From Castor canadensis (taxonomy: Eukaryota; Chordata; Mammalia; Rodentia; Castoridae), in assembly GCF_047511655.1 (NCBI RefSeq), contig NC_133394.1, positions 57,382,501-57,446,500 on the forward strand: a stretch of DNA of 64,000 bases, read 5' to 3'. A model generated the notes under the pieces. That model was not told the DNA's origin, did not search any database, and saw only the letters and a list, made by a program, of their open reading frames with translations. A program made the position numbers and the translations under genes. Positions 9,606-20,960 of the stretch are shown here, piece after piece (positions within the stretch are counted from its first letter, which is position 1; each line of letters starts with the position of its first letter).

Positions 9606-9929
9606 CCCTCCAAACAGTTCCCTTCAGCCAATCCTCCCCCCATCAAAAAACCTCCCTTCATCCAAAAGCCTTGAGTCCTCCTTAAGCAAGTGGTAAACAA
9701 CGGTGGAGCAAAGGTTCTCAGGGAGGGTTGTGATATTGTAACAGGAGAAAACTGTGTTAAACAATTTAGGAAAAGCAACTGAGCTGCATCTCGCCTTCTA
9801 CCTCACTTCTGTGGCTGGGGCTGTGCCAATCTCAGCCTCCAGAACATTGAGTAGAACCGTGCTTATGTCCTCATAGGCTTCTCCTACTCCACTCTCCACA
9901 CAAAGGGTCTTGGGCCATCTACACATTTT

Positions 9930-10140
9930 ACAGAACATCACACTAGTCTACTTCACTGATGACAGTTGTGGGATGTGGTGATCAGTAAGTGGCAAGTAGT
10001 TTGGAAACTTTGACTTTAAAAAATTTCTTCTAAGAGGAGGAAGATAAACACTACAATGATTCATGGACTGACCTTGGTAAAATTTTTAGGAGTCCAGCAG
10101 TCTGAAGCATGTTGAACCAACTACAAAGCAAAGGACAAAT
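9930..10140 (+). pseudogene. pol: ERV-L reverse transcriptase, second part
   Basis: At 9934-9963 the frame reads NITLV and then YFTDD, where active relatives have a Tyr-x-Asp-Asp catalytic box. The two Asp remain, but the Tyr-x pair is altered. FLGVQ, the thumb-region motif, follows near 10085, after a shift in frame. Confidence 0.7.
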
Positions 10141-10329
10141 TATTGCACCTTACATCTCATTTCAAAGAAGAAATATGAAACCAGGCAAGACTGATAGTGT
10201 TTAGAAGCACCATATTCAGTACTTGGTAAATTGCTCTCATCTATATACAAGGTGACTCCAAATCCTTCCAGCTCTGAGTGGGATCTAAAGCAGAACTGGG
10301 ATTTTCAGAGTCTAGGCTGCAAAGAATAT

Positions 10330-11296
10330 CACCTTCTTTGAGTAATATGGTCCAGCAGACCATATAATTTTGGAAGAATCTGTGGTAGAGAAAGCATTTT
10401 GTGAGAAGTTGACAGTAAAGCCCAATAGGGGATCATAACATAAATCTCTAGGGTTCTGAAGCAAGACTTACATAACATTACAAAAACAGCAGCTGGTTTG
10501 CTACTGGGCCCTGATGGAGTTTTGACAACTGTGAGTTGTCAAATGACTGTGGCCATCACCACCATCACCACTTGAATGCTGTAAGATGTATGAACTGGGT
10601 GGTACCAGTGGCAAACCATTGTAGAAAAAATTGGAAGCTACATCCAGGACCAGGCACTTGGAGAGCTGGTGGAAAAAGGAAGCTGAGAGAACTGTTGCTG
10701 CCCCTGTGTTTTCTTCTCTCAGTTCACACCTGCAGACTGTAGCCATATGGGGATCCACTTGTTTTACACTGAGTTTGCCTGGTATATCATGCAAGGTAGA
10801 AACGGGCTGCAGTTGCTTCTGGCTAGAGCTGCTCATGCGGCTTGTGAATGCTGAGCACATCCAACCCTGCAATCAGAGGCATCACATTAAGAGGTTGAAA
10901 CAGCCATGGTAAGAGTATTTTCACTAGACAACTGGCAAATCTTTGGGTGAAGATCCCTTTTCCCCTCCTGCAGAGCAGGTTGTGAAACTCCTGACAACAG
11001 TTCCATTTAGGAGTTGCCTTGCAGCAAGTACTGAAAGGAAATTCGGTCAATGGGTAGAGTTTTGGGTAAGGTACCTGGTCATTCATTTTTTATGGAAACA
11101 GAAGTGGTCCAGACAAGAGTATACATGGTCTCAAGGACAGCGAAAAATGAGTTGGTCAGGGGTCTGGAAGGAGAGAGGTCCGAAAATGGGGAGCAAAGAG
11201 GTTTGCAGTGAAGTCCTATGGATGGACCTACAGAAGATGTTTGTAAACATGTTAATATCCCTTGACAACATCCACTATGGAAGGAGACCTAAATAA
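10330..11296 (+). pseudogene. pol: ERV-L connection region and RNase H
   Basis: Near 10345-10375 the frame shows YGPADHIILEESV. Near 10495-10520 it shows CYWAL, a connection-domain signature of ERV-L. An open stretch at 10631-10912 and another at 10943-11296 follow. The second contains HFLWKQKW and WSGVWK, which match the RNase H part that follows the second acidic residue in ERV-L. The two stretches are open for 93 and 117 codons only by chance of decay. Stops and shifts separate them, and no complete RNase H active site can be read. Confidence 0.7.
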
Positions 11297-11319
11297 CCAA
11301 TAGTCAAAATGATTCATCC

Positions 11320-11600
11320 AGTTGATGTCCACTAGCTTCTGACATGGGCTACTCCAATGCTGGGCCCTTGAACAAAGTAGCTATGGTGGCCTGGATGAAA
11401 GCCAGTTATAAACCCAAAAGTTGGGATGATTAGGTACTGCCACTGCTCGTGTGACCATGAAACCTTAAAGTGCCACCACATCACTGCTGAGAAGCTCTCA
11501 GCCTAAGGGGGCAATAGGATGACTGTTGAAGGCATAGTTGAGGTAGTGTCTTGAAGAGGATAGTTGTGAGGAAATGGTACCAGTTTCTAGGGTGTAGGAT
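11320..11600 (+). pseudogene. pol: ERV-L integrase N-terminal part, core deleted
   Basis: A short EQSSYGGLDE-like segment (near 11375) and a TATARV segment (near 11440) fit the integrase start that follows RNase H. The next recognisable family sequence (near 11595) belongs after the integrase core, so the DDE catalytic core appears to have been lost in a deletion around 11500-11590. Confidence 0.55.
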
Positions 11601-12200
11601 GTTCTTTAGTTAACAACCATTGTATGGTGCTGTGTAGACAGATTGCATGGGTCTAGGAACCAATGGGTAGAATTTGGAGTGGCTGTATTACCATTGCCCT
11701 AAGTGACCCACTTTGGGAATTTATGCTTTTCATTCTATAACTCTAGGCTTACTAGTTTAGAGGTCCTGGTTTCTGGGACAGTACTTCTTCAAGAAGCACA
11801 ACAAAAGTCCCATGGAACTTTAAGTTATGCTTAAAGTACTTTGTACTCCTATGCCAAGGAACCAGCAGACAAAAAGAAGAGTCACCACTGTGTCAAGGGT
11901 AGTTGACCATGATCATTGGGACAAGGTACAGTCTCTGCTGTACAATGGGAGAAGGAAGGCGTGTGCTTGGCACCCAGGTGATCCATTTGTATCTCAACTA
12001 GGCTGTGCAGCTATGGCCTGAGAAAGGTGTTGTGACCAGGATCTCATAGACCTCAAGGATGAGGGTCTGAGTCATCCACGCACACACTCAAATCAGAAGA
12101 GCTAAAGATATCTAGATTATGTACAAGAGGAGAGAAATGATGAGACCAGTGGCAGTGGTGGGGACTTCCGCTTGCACCTCTAACCTTCTCTTATCACTTT
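11600..12200 (+). pseudogene. ERV-L dUTPase-like end of Pol
   Basis: ERV-L elements carry a dUTPase domain after integrase, and this stretch follows that order. Fragments near 11620-11690 (NQWVEF, then a Val/Leu-rich run), 11750-11800 and 11905-11990 (a GTRYSL...G...GTQVIHL run) match that part by eye. All are in different frames with stops. No intact dUTPase motif set can be assembled. Confidence 0.55.
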
Positions 12201-13474
12201 GCCCTAGGAAAAGAGGCCCCCATGGTCCTGGAGGCACTGCTCCCAGAATTCATATTGAGTCTGTGGATCCAAACAGAGTAAGGAGAACACTCTAGTGGAT
12301 GCTGTGTTGTGCCACCAGGTCCTCCTTCAGGACTGAAGGACTGATTCCCCACCCACTGAAGGTCTGTCAGAGGTGCTCTCAACTGTCAGTCCTATTGGGA
12401 GAATTGCCCTTGACTGGAGGAAGCCTGAAACCTCACTGAACATACTTGGACCCCTTGCCTCAATTCAGGACAATTCTGAAGACCTCCCAAGTTTCAAAGT
12501 GTCCTCATAGGGTCAGCAGAGGCCTTTGATGGGACGAAACTGCAGCTCTACTTTGTTCTCTGCAAATCTTACTTCCCTTCCTTCCCAGGCGCAGATTCAG
12601 AATGCTCTGTAATACCCATTCCTCAGGTTAACCTCTGTTTCAGAGACTGCTTCCTGGGGAGACTTGAAACAGGTCTAGATGTCCACAGCTGCCTGGAAGA
12701 ACCAGATCAGCCACTGTCCTTGCCAGATGTGAGCTCCTGCCTCTGGAGCTAATACTGCTCACCTCTCCATCCAAATACCAGGTAGGCGTGTCTGCCGGGA
12801 AAAACTGCAAGGAAAGGGTATCTTGGAAATTGTGCGTTTAGGTTTCTGAGAGGGTTTGAAAGAGTGAAAACTGGGTGAGACTATTTAAAATACCTGCCAC
12901 AGTCTATCTTGGTATTATTCAGCATCCACTTATCTTTTCCATATTTAGGCATCCAAATGATAGTAGCAAGAGCAACAAATTCCCAATGAACATACTGCGA
13001 TTCCTTCTAGAAATACATTATCACTTTATCCTTAAAAGGAAGAGTAGAAAAGTCACCACATCTCTCTCCGAGTGTACTCATTTCTACTTTAATTCCATCA
13101 CAGTCTTATTTGCTTATCTTGTGTTCCAGATAAAATTAATTTATAATTAATAAATTAACTTATAATTTTATTATTATAAAATTATCACTTCCAATGCACT
13201 CTACTTAAGAAAATGGAGATGGATTAACAAAAGGAAGAAAATGATGAGCAGATGAACCTGTCCTCTTCTTTTAGTACTGCTCACAAGCTTACTATGGACA
13301 TTTACAGTTTCTTTTTTCCACTACGTGTTCGATGTTTGCTGTGTTTTCTTCTGGTCTTTCAGCTGGTCCAGGCACTTGCCCTGGTGAAGCATCATTTTTA
13401 TGCCTGAGGAGACTGAACTCTTGGCAATCCAGCTTGTACTTGGTTGCTATAGTCCTAGGGGTTGCATTTAGTTC
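12200..13474. other. No gene seen; possible ERV-L LTR debris
   Basis: This follows the ERV-L remnant, so its LTR would be expected here. The block at 12590-12680 (GCTTCCTGGGGAGA near 12650) has an LTR-like look, but I cannot show it. 13120-13190 is a TTAATTTATAAT-type AT-rich palindromic run. Confidence 0.35.
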
Positions 13475-14280
13475 CTTTTAACTGTGGTAAAACATATATA
13501 ACACAAGACTTACAATTTTAACCATATAAAGTGTATAATTCAGTGGCATTATGTACATTCACAATGTTGTATAACTGCTACTGTTGTCTGTTTTCAGAAC
13601 TGTTTCATCATACCAAGCAAAAACTGTTTTGCTCATTAAGCAATACCTCTTCCATTCCACCCTACCCACCAGTGCCTGCTAACTTCTGTTCAACTTTCTG
13701 TCTAAATAAATGTGCATATTTTGGATTCTTCATACAGGTGAAATTGTTCAATATTTGCCCTGTTGTGCCTGTTTTATTTTACTTAGTACAAGGTTTTGAA
13801 GGTTCATTTGTTTTGCAGTATATAGCAGAATTTCATCCATTTTTAAGGATAAATAGTATTTTCATATACACTGCATCTTGCTTATCTATTCACCTGTTGA
13901 TGGACACCTGGGCTAGTTCCATCTTTTGACTATTGTGAATGCTGCTATGAACACTGGTGTACAAATATCTCCTTGAGTGTGTGCTTTCAGTTCTTTTGTA
14001 TATGTTCCTAGGGGTGGAATTTTATATCATATGGTACATCTATGTTCAGCTTTTTGAGGAATAGCCAAACTGTCCTCCAAAAAGTCGTTCTACACACAAT
14101 GCATACGTGTTTCAATTCCTCTACATTCTCAACACTTAATTCCATTAAAAACAAACAAACAAGCAAGAAAACAAACTATAGCCACCTAGGAGATAGAACT
14201 GGTATTTCACTGAAGTTTTGATTAGCATTTTCTTATGAACTAAGGATGGTGAATGTCTTTTCCATGACTTCTGTTAACTT
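13475..14280 (-). mobile_element. L1 3' region, antisense
   Basis: The + strand reads as the complement of the L1 ORF2-end/3' region. Examples are TGGTAAAACATATATAACAC near 13484, GTTGATGGACACCTGGGCTA near 13896, and a GCTGCTATGAACA...GTGTACAAATATCTCC run near 13940-13970. A small AAAC-rich insert sits at 14150-14175. It is an old, truncated copy. The 132-codon open frame at 13531-13929 is an antisense shadow. Confidence 0.85.
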
Positions 14281-16782
14281 TACCACAAGGCATGACATAA
14301 CTGAAAAAAGCTACAAAAAGATGTCCTGGGTTCAGGTGTTCCCTCTCGATGTCCATTACTGAGTAGTACCTTTTTTCTCTTTTGCATTCTGGAACAATCA
14401 CTCCAGCCAACTTCGTAACTGAATTCTTTGTGTTAATGCAGATGTTTGGGAGCCCAAGCGGCCAGATGGCAATCTCAACTCCTACTTCAATGGGACATTG
14501 TTGTATAATCCTGGAAAATATAGCCTTCTGCCATTGGGTAACACAACCTATAAGCCAATACAGATAAAACCAAGGGGCTGGTAATGCAAACATTTCACAA
14601 ATAGGTCATTAGCTGTAATTAAATAGAGAAAGGCCACTTTTTCCATTATTTTGTTACTGGACCCATGTATCCTTACTACTGAAGAAAGAGTACATTACTC
14701 ATTCAAACAATATACCACTTCTTTGTAGGGCAGCTCCCCACATGCCCAAAGTATCTTTCAGCTATTACTGTGAATCTTTAGTAAAGCATTCCATAATTTT
14801 ACCATGCCAACTCTTTAGGGATGGAATGGATGGTAAAACCAGTGAGTTCCATGGGCATGGGAATTGCTGATAAGATCTTAGAGATATGCTGATGAGTGGA
14901 TAGTTGGCAAGAGGAGTAAGAAATGTGTACTGTCTGCACAAAAAGAAGACTGCTGTATGCTGAAGAAACTGTGTCTTTGCTCAAAAATTCTTGGGGTTTT
15001 TATTGTAATTATCCTATTTCCACAGACCCCAACAGGGTGCCCTGATCTTCCAGGTCATAAGTGATAAGGGACAGGATTTACTGCAATTTAGTCTGGATGA
15101 GCTGTGAAATCTCTTCCTCTGGACTATCACTCAAAATTTTAGGAGTAATTTTGTGAAGGGTTAAAATAGCACATTTGCATTCAAGTAGAATGTGGTAGGG
15201 AACATGGGAACACGGTGTAAGAAAAATTGTCTCTTTGAATTGAAGATACTGACATTCTTGGAACACTGAAAAGCCAAAATATTGTTTAATGTCAAGATTC
15301 AGTGAATGTATCTTGGTAGATACAGTTAAGGAGTGGGTAAGCAGATTTCAAATGAAAATATGTCTCAAGCTAGTTATCTCCTTTCCTTTTTAGGTTCATT
15401 TCTGTATCAAGAAATTTTTGGCATCTCAACTTCACTTCATGCAGACTACTCAGTCCAGGCTTCAGAAAAGCAAGTGAACAAAGAAGACAACTGCTAGCTG
15501 TGTAAGCTAACCTCACTGATGAGAACAGCCACGTTCATCAAACCCAATCAGGGATGTTTATTTCTCTCTGTAGTCTAGAACTCTTAGACTCTATTCATAC
15601 TCATACAATCCATACACACGAGTACCTACATTAGAAAAGCACTGCAACTTTTCCTTCTCTGGTTTAACCTCATTACCTAGCAAATGCTGGAATATGGCTG
15701 CAGTGTAAGTAGGGAGGCAATGAGCGGTGGTAAGGGAGGAGGATGTAGAGAATTGCCATCCACTGCAAGCTGTTTACCTGAAGTGAGATCATTACAGACT
15801 CTTAGAGGAAGAGTTATAACCTCAGCCTACAGGGGAGGAGGGGCTGTGTATGCTGGAGTTGTGCCATGGAGCTTGGCAGTTCAGAGACTTATTGCAGGGA
15901 AATCCTCCCAAATATCCTCATTCCAGTGATGGGTGGGGTTGGCAAGGTACCAAGTAATCCAAAGTGCCACATGAGACCTAATGCATGTAAATTCACCTGT
16001 ATCATAACTCAGAGGCTCATGGGATCAGACTCTGTATCTCATTTTTGTCTTTGTCAGACAAAACAAAGTAATGTGGCTCATAAAAGATAAAAAGCCTTTA
16101 GGGAAATTATAGAAATTCCTTGTTCTCTAACCATGCCTTCAAACAAGAACTTGGAAGCTTCATGTTATCCTTTTCTTTTGTTAAGGACTCCAGTATGATC
16201 AGTATTAGCCTACCATACACACTATATCTTTATGTCCCTCCATTCTATTGTGTAACTGCAGCCACAGGTCATGTAAAACCTTGCCTTCAATAAGCATTGT
16301 GGTGTTTTTGGTGACTTCACTTCAGTAACTGCCAGTAATGTTCCAGCAGCTTCCACCGCTATACCCAGCCTTTGATAATAACCAGATCCTTAGTGCTTTC
16401 AAATCCAACCACGAGGGACAATCATCTACATTCCTGTCTCCCTCACCTGAAGTCACTCCTGTTACCAATTATTTCATCCACCAGAACTCACTAGGCACTT
16501 TAAATAATCTTCAGGATGTCCGAGAACCAGGCTTAGGTATTTGCTTCAACAGCTACAAACAGAGCAGCTTTAAGAAATATGTAAGTCCAACATAGGAATG
16601 TCTTTGAGCCAAACACTCCTGGTATTGTTTTCTGTCTCTTGGAACCTGCAGCTCTAGAAAATTGACTCCAGAAACTGCCACAGTTGCCCTAGAAGACTTG
16701 GATGATTCTGTTTTCCAGGAGATCTGATCTCCCTCCACACATCCATTACTCACATTGCCCATTTCCACCTTCCAGGGTTTTG
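14281..16782. other. Unannotated stretch, no gene recognised
   Basis: About 2.5 kb without a clear SINE, LTR or L1 signature and without a convincing coding frame. Short open frames (up to 117 codons on the minus strand at 14240-14593) have no features I recognise. Confidence 0.5.
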
Positions 16783-16916
16783 TATTTTTGCTTTTTTGAG
16801 TTGAGGCTTCCCTATGTTGCCCAGTCTGGTTGGGACTCAATGGACTAAAGTGACCTTCCCACATCACCCTCCAAGTGTCTGGGACTACAGGAGTGTGCCA
16901 CCAGGGCACCTGGCTT
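16783..16916 (-). mobile_element. B1-like SINE, antisense
   Basis: TTTTTTGAGTTGAGGCTTCCCTATGTTGCCCAG ... GGGACTACAGGAGTGTGCCACC is the reverse complement of a B1/7SL-type monomer (shown in two parts). It is about 134 bp. 16917-17279 shows nothing else. Confidence 0.8.
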
Positions 16917-17278
16917 CCACCTTTGAATTTTAAGTGATTAATGTGTGCCTGGCAGCAGCCAGACCTCACATGGACCTCTTTGCTGCAAGGGAGTCTGAGA
17001 AATGTGAAGTTTATCTTTTGGTTTCTATAGCACAGGAAGTCAAGCTACAAGGTTACAGAAATGCTGGGAACTCAACTCACAGTTGAGGAGCTTTTAAAGG
17101 ATCTGTCAAACTTCTGACCCTCTTCTCTACCAGCTGATAGGATAGGTAGATCACTGGTAAGAGGGAGGTCCTAGTATCCATGAGTTGTTTCTTTTTAACA
17201 ATGAGGAAGAGTGGAGTTAAAAACAAACAAACTGGTATTTATGATATAAAAAACAGAAAGCTGTCAGGTTTTTTTGTG

Positions 17279-17373
17279 GATTTTTTTTTTTTTTTTTTGT
17301 GGCACTGGGGATTGAATCCAGGGCCTCTGCCATGTGAGGCAAGGGCTCTATTGGAGAGCCATGTCCACAGCCC
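17279..17373 (-). mobile_element. ID-like SINE, antisense, T-rich tail
   Basis: A T18 tail at 17281-17298 is followed by GTGGCACTGGGGATTGAATC and ends CCACAGCCC. Confidence 0.88.
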
Positions 17374-17624
17374 AAATGCACCATTTTATAAGTGGAAGGA
17401 AACTCTTCCTTTCCCATATTTGAGGTCATAGCTGATACTCCTATAAAAAAGAAAGTATTACAAATTTATTTAATCCAAGTTTTACATGACACAGAGATGT
17501 CAGGCATGAAGACTCAAAGATCTGGAGAGAGTTTTCCAGTTTTGTTCTTAGGCTGGATGAAGAAGATAGCTGTGTAGACAAATGATTGGACACAAAGGTA
17601 TGATCTAAAAATAGGGGTCATAGA

Positions 17625-17960
17625 CAGCATCTGTTACTGTAACAAATACTTGAGATAATCATCTTAAAAAGAGGAAAGGTTTATTTTGGCTTACAGTTTT
17701 GGGCCTTTGGCAAGGTAGCACAGCATGGCAGGGAGTGTGAGATAGAGCAAAACTGCTCACTAACTAGCTGGAATATGAAAGAGAAAGGAAGAGACTAGGA
17801 TCCCATGATCTCCTTGGAGGCCACAACCCCCCTCCCCAAAGACTAGATGACCTACCTACCCACAAGGTGACACCTCTTAAAGGTTCTACCACTAGCCAAT
17901 AGCCCCATGGTCTGGGGACTAAGCCAGATTCATACTCTAGCATGAATCTGAGTATGAAAA
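17625..17960 (-). mobile_element. MaLR-type LTR, antisense
   Basis: CTGTTACTGTAACAAATAC, GGTTTATTTTGGCTTACAG and CACAAGGTGACACCTCTTAA (spaced) follow the order of an antisense MaLR LTR. It is similar to the better copy at 43236-43618. Confidence 0.7.
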
Positions 17961-18569
17961 AAAGATTTTTCTTGTCCTTGGGGGCAAGACTTCTTTGATG
18001 GTCTTCAAGGGAGAAGGGAACAGACAGAGTTACTTTCTAGGTTTTATATCTTGCATTGGAGGAGAAAGGTTCTAGTTTCTATGACCACCTTGGAAAAGAG
18101 GAATGCTGGTCTCTGTGACTCCTTTCAGGACATAAAGAGGGGCAGGGACAAAGGGGCAGAGAGAGTGAGATATACTTTGCTTCTGAGGCCTTCCAAAGCC
18201 TTAGAGGTGCTTCAGTTTGAAGCACGCAAGCATGGGTATCATTGTACTTCTTGGTGGGGTATTCTGAGTTCCAACTCTGCCTATACCCCATTTAATACTC
18301 AAACTCTACTAAACACTGGCCACTGCCAGGAGAAAAGTTTTCAAACCCTCAAAGAAGGTAAAAACTCAGACATGTAGTTTAGTTTAATATAGTATTATGT
18401 TAGTGGAAAAAAAGGCGTAGGAAGTGAAATGATTATAAGGTTGATTTAAACTGATGTACCTATAATGGAAATAATTATGAAGTGTACTGACATCAAAACC
18501 CAGTATGAATTCAGTTATATCTCTATCATTTACTGTGAGATTGATGTTTTCCCACTGACAATTTTACTG

Positions 18570-18790
18570 GCCAAGACTCTTAGATTGCAAATGGCAGAAA
18601 ATCATTAAATGGGTTTATTTATTCAAAAGAAGAAATTCACTGGCTTACATCAATGAAAGGGTGATTGAGTCAGATATGACTCAGACATTCTGATATGACT
18701 AATGTTTCATTCTCATTCTCCCTTTCGTTTGCCTGACTCTTTCTCACTGATGATAGGATGGTCAAGTGAAGCCCCAATGGTGTATGCTGC
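18570..18790 (+). repeat. Ancient interspersed repeat (DNA-transposon-like)
   Basis: TTAGATTGCAAATGGCAGAA, then a TTTATTTATT...ACTGGCTTACAT run, resembles an old mammalian repeat that I recognise by pattern but cannot name. The rest of 17961-19850 shows no gene. Open frames of 60-112 codons there look random. Confidence 0.35.
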
Positions 18791-19849
18791 CGTTTCATCA
18801 CTGTACTACAAAGCAAAAGTGCCTCTTTCCCAATAACTCCAGCAAATGTTCTCTAGTGAACTTTCATGAGGTCAGTTTGGTTCACAAGCTTATTTCTGAA
18901 ACTCCTCACTGTGGCTTAAATAGGTTGAACCCAGTCACATGTTCACTGCTGGAAACAGGACGGACTGTGTATAATGTGAACCGTACTAAGGTACAGGTGA
19001 CAGGCAGTGTGGTTCTGGCTATTTGTAGGGGAAACCTGGTGTTCTGGTGACAGGCATGGGCTTCAGCTGCCTGAAGAAAGGAGTGCATTTTTCTAACATG
19101 TGCAAAGGCATCCTATCAACTAGCTGTGGCTGTGGAGCAATGGATGTGGTTGGATCAGCTTGGCCCCAACCGCCAACAGTTTGGACTGTGAGAAGGAGAG
19201 GGAAGGTTCTCTGAATGAAATCAGGCTCACTTTCTACGAAGGAGAATGGAGGATGGACAAGCAGAACCATCAGATGTACACCACAGAAAGTAATGCTGCA
19301 GTTCTGAAAGTCTTGCCTGGCAGATCCAACTCCACTCCATTTAAGTCTACCCAACAATTACTGATCCAAGACAATGTATGGGGGTGGGAAGTGCTACCCC
19401 CCCCCTCCACCAAGCCCAGGGAAAGAAAAAGAAAACTGAAGACTCTTAAATGAAGTGTTCTAACTTGAAACTATGCCAATGATGAAACTTCTCTTGGTCT
19501 TAAGTGCTACTTTTACCAAATAATTTTAAAATTCTTTTAGTTTTTTTGTAATAAAAACAATTAGTATTTAAGTGAATTACATATCTGTGTCCAAAAATCT
19601 AAGTTTACTCTAGTAAAATTAAGGCAGTTTAAGAGCATTCTTTATTGTATTTTTAGAGTCATACCAAGTCTTTAACTTCCTAGCAGTTTGAATAGTAGCC
19701 AAATATACAAAGTCCTGTTGTACAAAGTCATCTCATGTTTTCCGGCGACTTTAAATACGATTTAGCTTTATTTCTGAATAATTAGCAGTAACTCAATTTG
19801 CTTAAAAAATGAGTTTATTGCTGCAAAGAACAAACATACCTTTTCCCCG

Positions 19850-20960
19850 CCTTTCAAGCACTGTAAATAGTGCGCGCTGACCGCTCACCGCAGGAAAACA
19901 CGAATAAGCAAGCTGATGAGAACCCGGCAAAGTAAAACCCGGGACCAGGAGCGGGGAGCGCGCGCGGGCCGTGACCGAATGCCGAACGGGATGTGTTCTG
20001 ACGCCTGCGTTTTCGGGGTGGGCCAGAGCTTCCTTCTCAGTTAGGTTTGTCACCTCGCGCCTGAGCGCACTGAAGTCTGGACAGGAGAGAGCAGGTTCTA
20101 AGCGAGGCGGTCCTCAAGATTACTGCGCAAACAGATAGGGAGAAGGTGACCGCCGCGCCGGGGCTGCGGGGCGTTCTAAAACGCGGTCAGCCATCCAGCA
20201 ATCCCGAGCCTGGTGGAAGTGGCCGACTGACGCGGCGGGACCGCAAGGGGAGTGCGCGGAGCTACCGATCCCGGCCCAGGCCGCGGGCGCGCAGGAGGGG
20301 TGCACGGAGGTTGGGAAGGGGCGCGGTGCGGGAGGGGAGGGGTGCATGTGGGGTTGGGGAGGGACGTGCAGGAAGGGTGCGGGGATCGCGGGGCGAGAGG
20401 AACACGCAGGAGGGGTGCGGGGCGGGAGGGGAGGGGTGCAGGGGGGTTGGGGAAGGGTGCAGGGGGGTTGGGGAAAGACGTGCAGGAGGGTGCGGGGCGG
20501 GAGGGGAGGGGTGCAGGGGGGTTGGAAAGGGGCGCAGACGGGGGAAGGGACATGCAGGAGGGGTGCGAGGCGCGCGGGAGGGGCGTGCGGTTCGGCCGCG
20601 CCATTTGCATGTCAATGAGGTTGATGTTGACTCGGTGGCGCTTCCGCCGCTGGCCCCCGAGGCTGCTTTGTTAGTTGTAGCTCCGGTCAAGTCCACTGCA
20701 TGCGGCGGGAGAGCCGGCATTGAGGTTGTGTAGTCAGGCAGAACACTTGACAGGAAGAAAGGAGGCCAGGCGCTCTGCGCGCCCATTGTCTGCGTGGCCC
20801 AGGGACGGTGCCCTGGAGAAGGTGCACTCGCCTCCCTCTTGTCGGCACACCCGCACAGATGGCGCGGAAGCCCTTTGTTTCATAATGTGGAAATATGCCT
20901 TGCATTCCAAGGCAGTCCGCGTCACCTGCTGCTGTCCCCGTTGCCGTTTTGTCAAGGAGA
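19850..20960. promoter_or_regulatory. CpG island 1, candidate promoter
   Basis: CpG dinucleotides are dense (for example GAGCGCGCGCGGGCCGTGACC near 19955) against an AT-rich, CpG-poor background on both sides. An octamer motif ATTTGCAT lies at 20602-20609, followed by a GC-rich block to about 20960. CpG islands usually mark promoters of active genes or lncRNAs. No TATA box stands out and no exon could be identified, so direction and product are unknown. The interior is occupied by a G-rich minisatellite. Confidence 0.7.
20285..20590 (+). repeat. G-rich minisatellite inside CpG island 1
   Basis: Imperfect units contain GTGCAGGAGGGGTGCGGGG, GGGAGGGGAGGGGTGC and AGGGGGGTTGGGGAA. Copies near 20340, 20410, 20440, 20490 and 20510 vary in length (roughly 22-75 bp). 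Many runs of three or more G fit G-quadruplex formation. Open frames of up to 195 codons on the + strand and 174 on the - strand arise from the absence of A/T-rich stop codons, not from coding. Confidence 0.85.

Larger units (their letters stand above)
8973..9929. repeat. Insert of unknown origin splitting the ERV-L RT
   Basis: About 950 bp of pyrimidine-rich sequence lies between two adjoining parts of one RT. It includes a CT-rich tandem array (9180-9445), a CAGCAATTC-type array (9506-9605) and a TATA-like CTATGTATAAAG near 9363. It could be a solo LTR of an unrecognised family. I found no convincing target duplication. Confidence 0.55.
8600..12200 (+). mobile_element. ERV-L (class III) endogenous retrovirus remnant
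   Basis: Scattered + strand frames read in order as the Pol of an ERV-L element: reverse transcriptase, connection, RNase H, start of integrase and a dUTPase-like end. No env is seen, which fits ERV-L. Every segment carries stops or frameshifts. The reverse transcriptase is split by a foreign insert (8972-9929), and the integrase catalytic core is missing. 8038-8600 may contain an earlier part of the element, but I cannot support it. Family assignment rests on the domain order and on runs of residues I recognise from mammalian ERV-L Pol. It is clearly older than the class I provirus at 1650-6743. Confidence 0.75.

Noticed and set aside
10550-10572. CACCATCACCACC run that reads as a His-rich peptide
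   Set aside because: Short simple repeat within the decayed ERV-L region.
12590-12680. Possible 3' LTR of the ERV-L element
   Set aside because: Only a few short LTR-like words are present and no matching 5' copy was found, so it is not called as an LTR.
13531-13929. 132-codon + strand frame
   Set aside because: It lies antisense within an L1 3' region and is a shadow of that element.
20146-20786. Open frames of 140-195 codons on both strands in CpG island 1
   Set aside because: They translate the G-rich minisatellite into Gly/Arg or Pro/Ser repeats on both strands. Their length comes from the lack of A/T-rich stop codons, not from coding.
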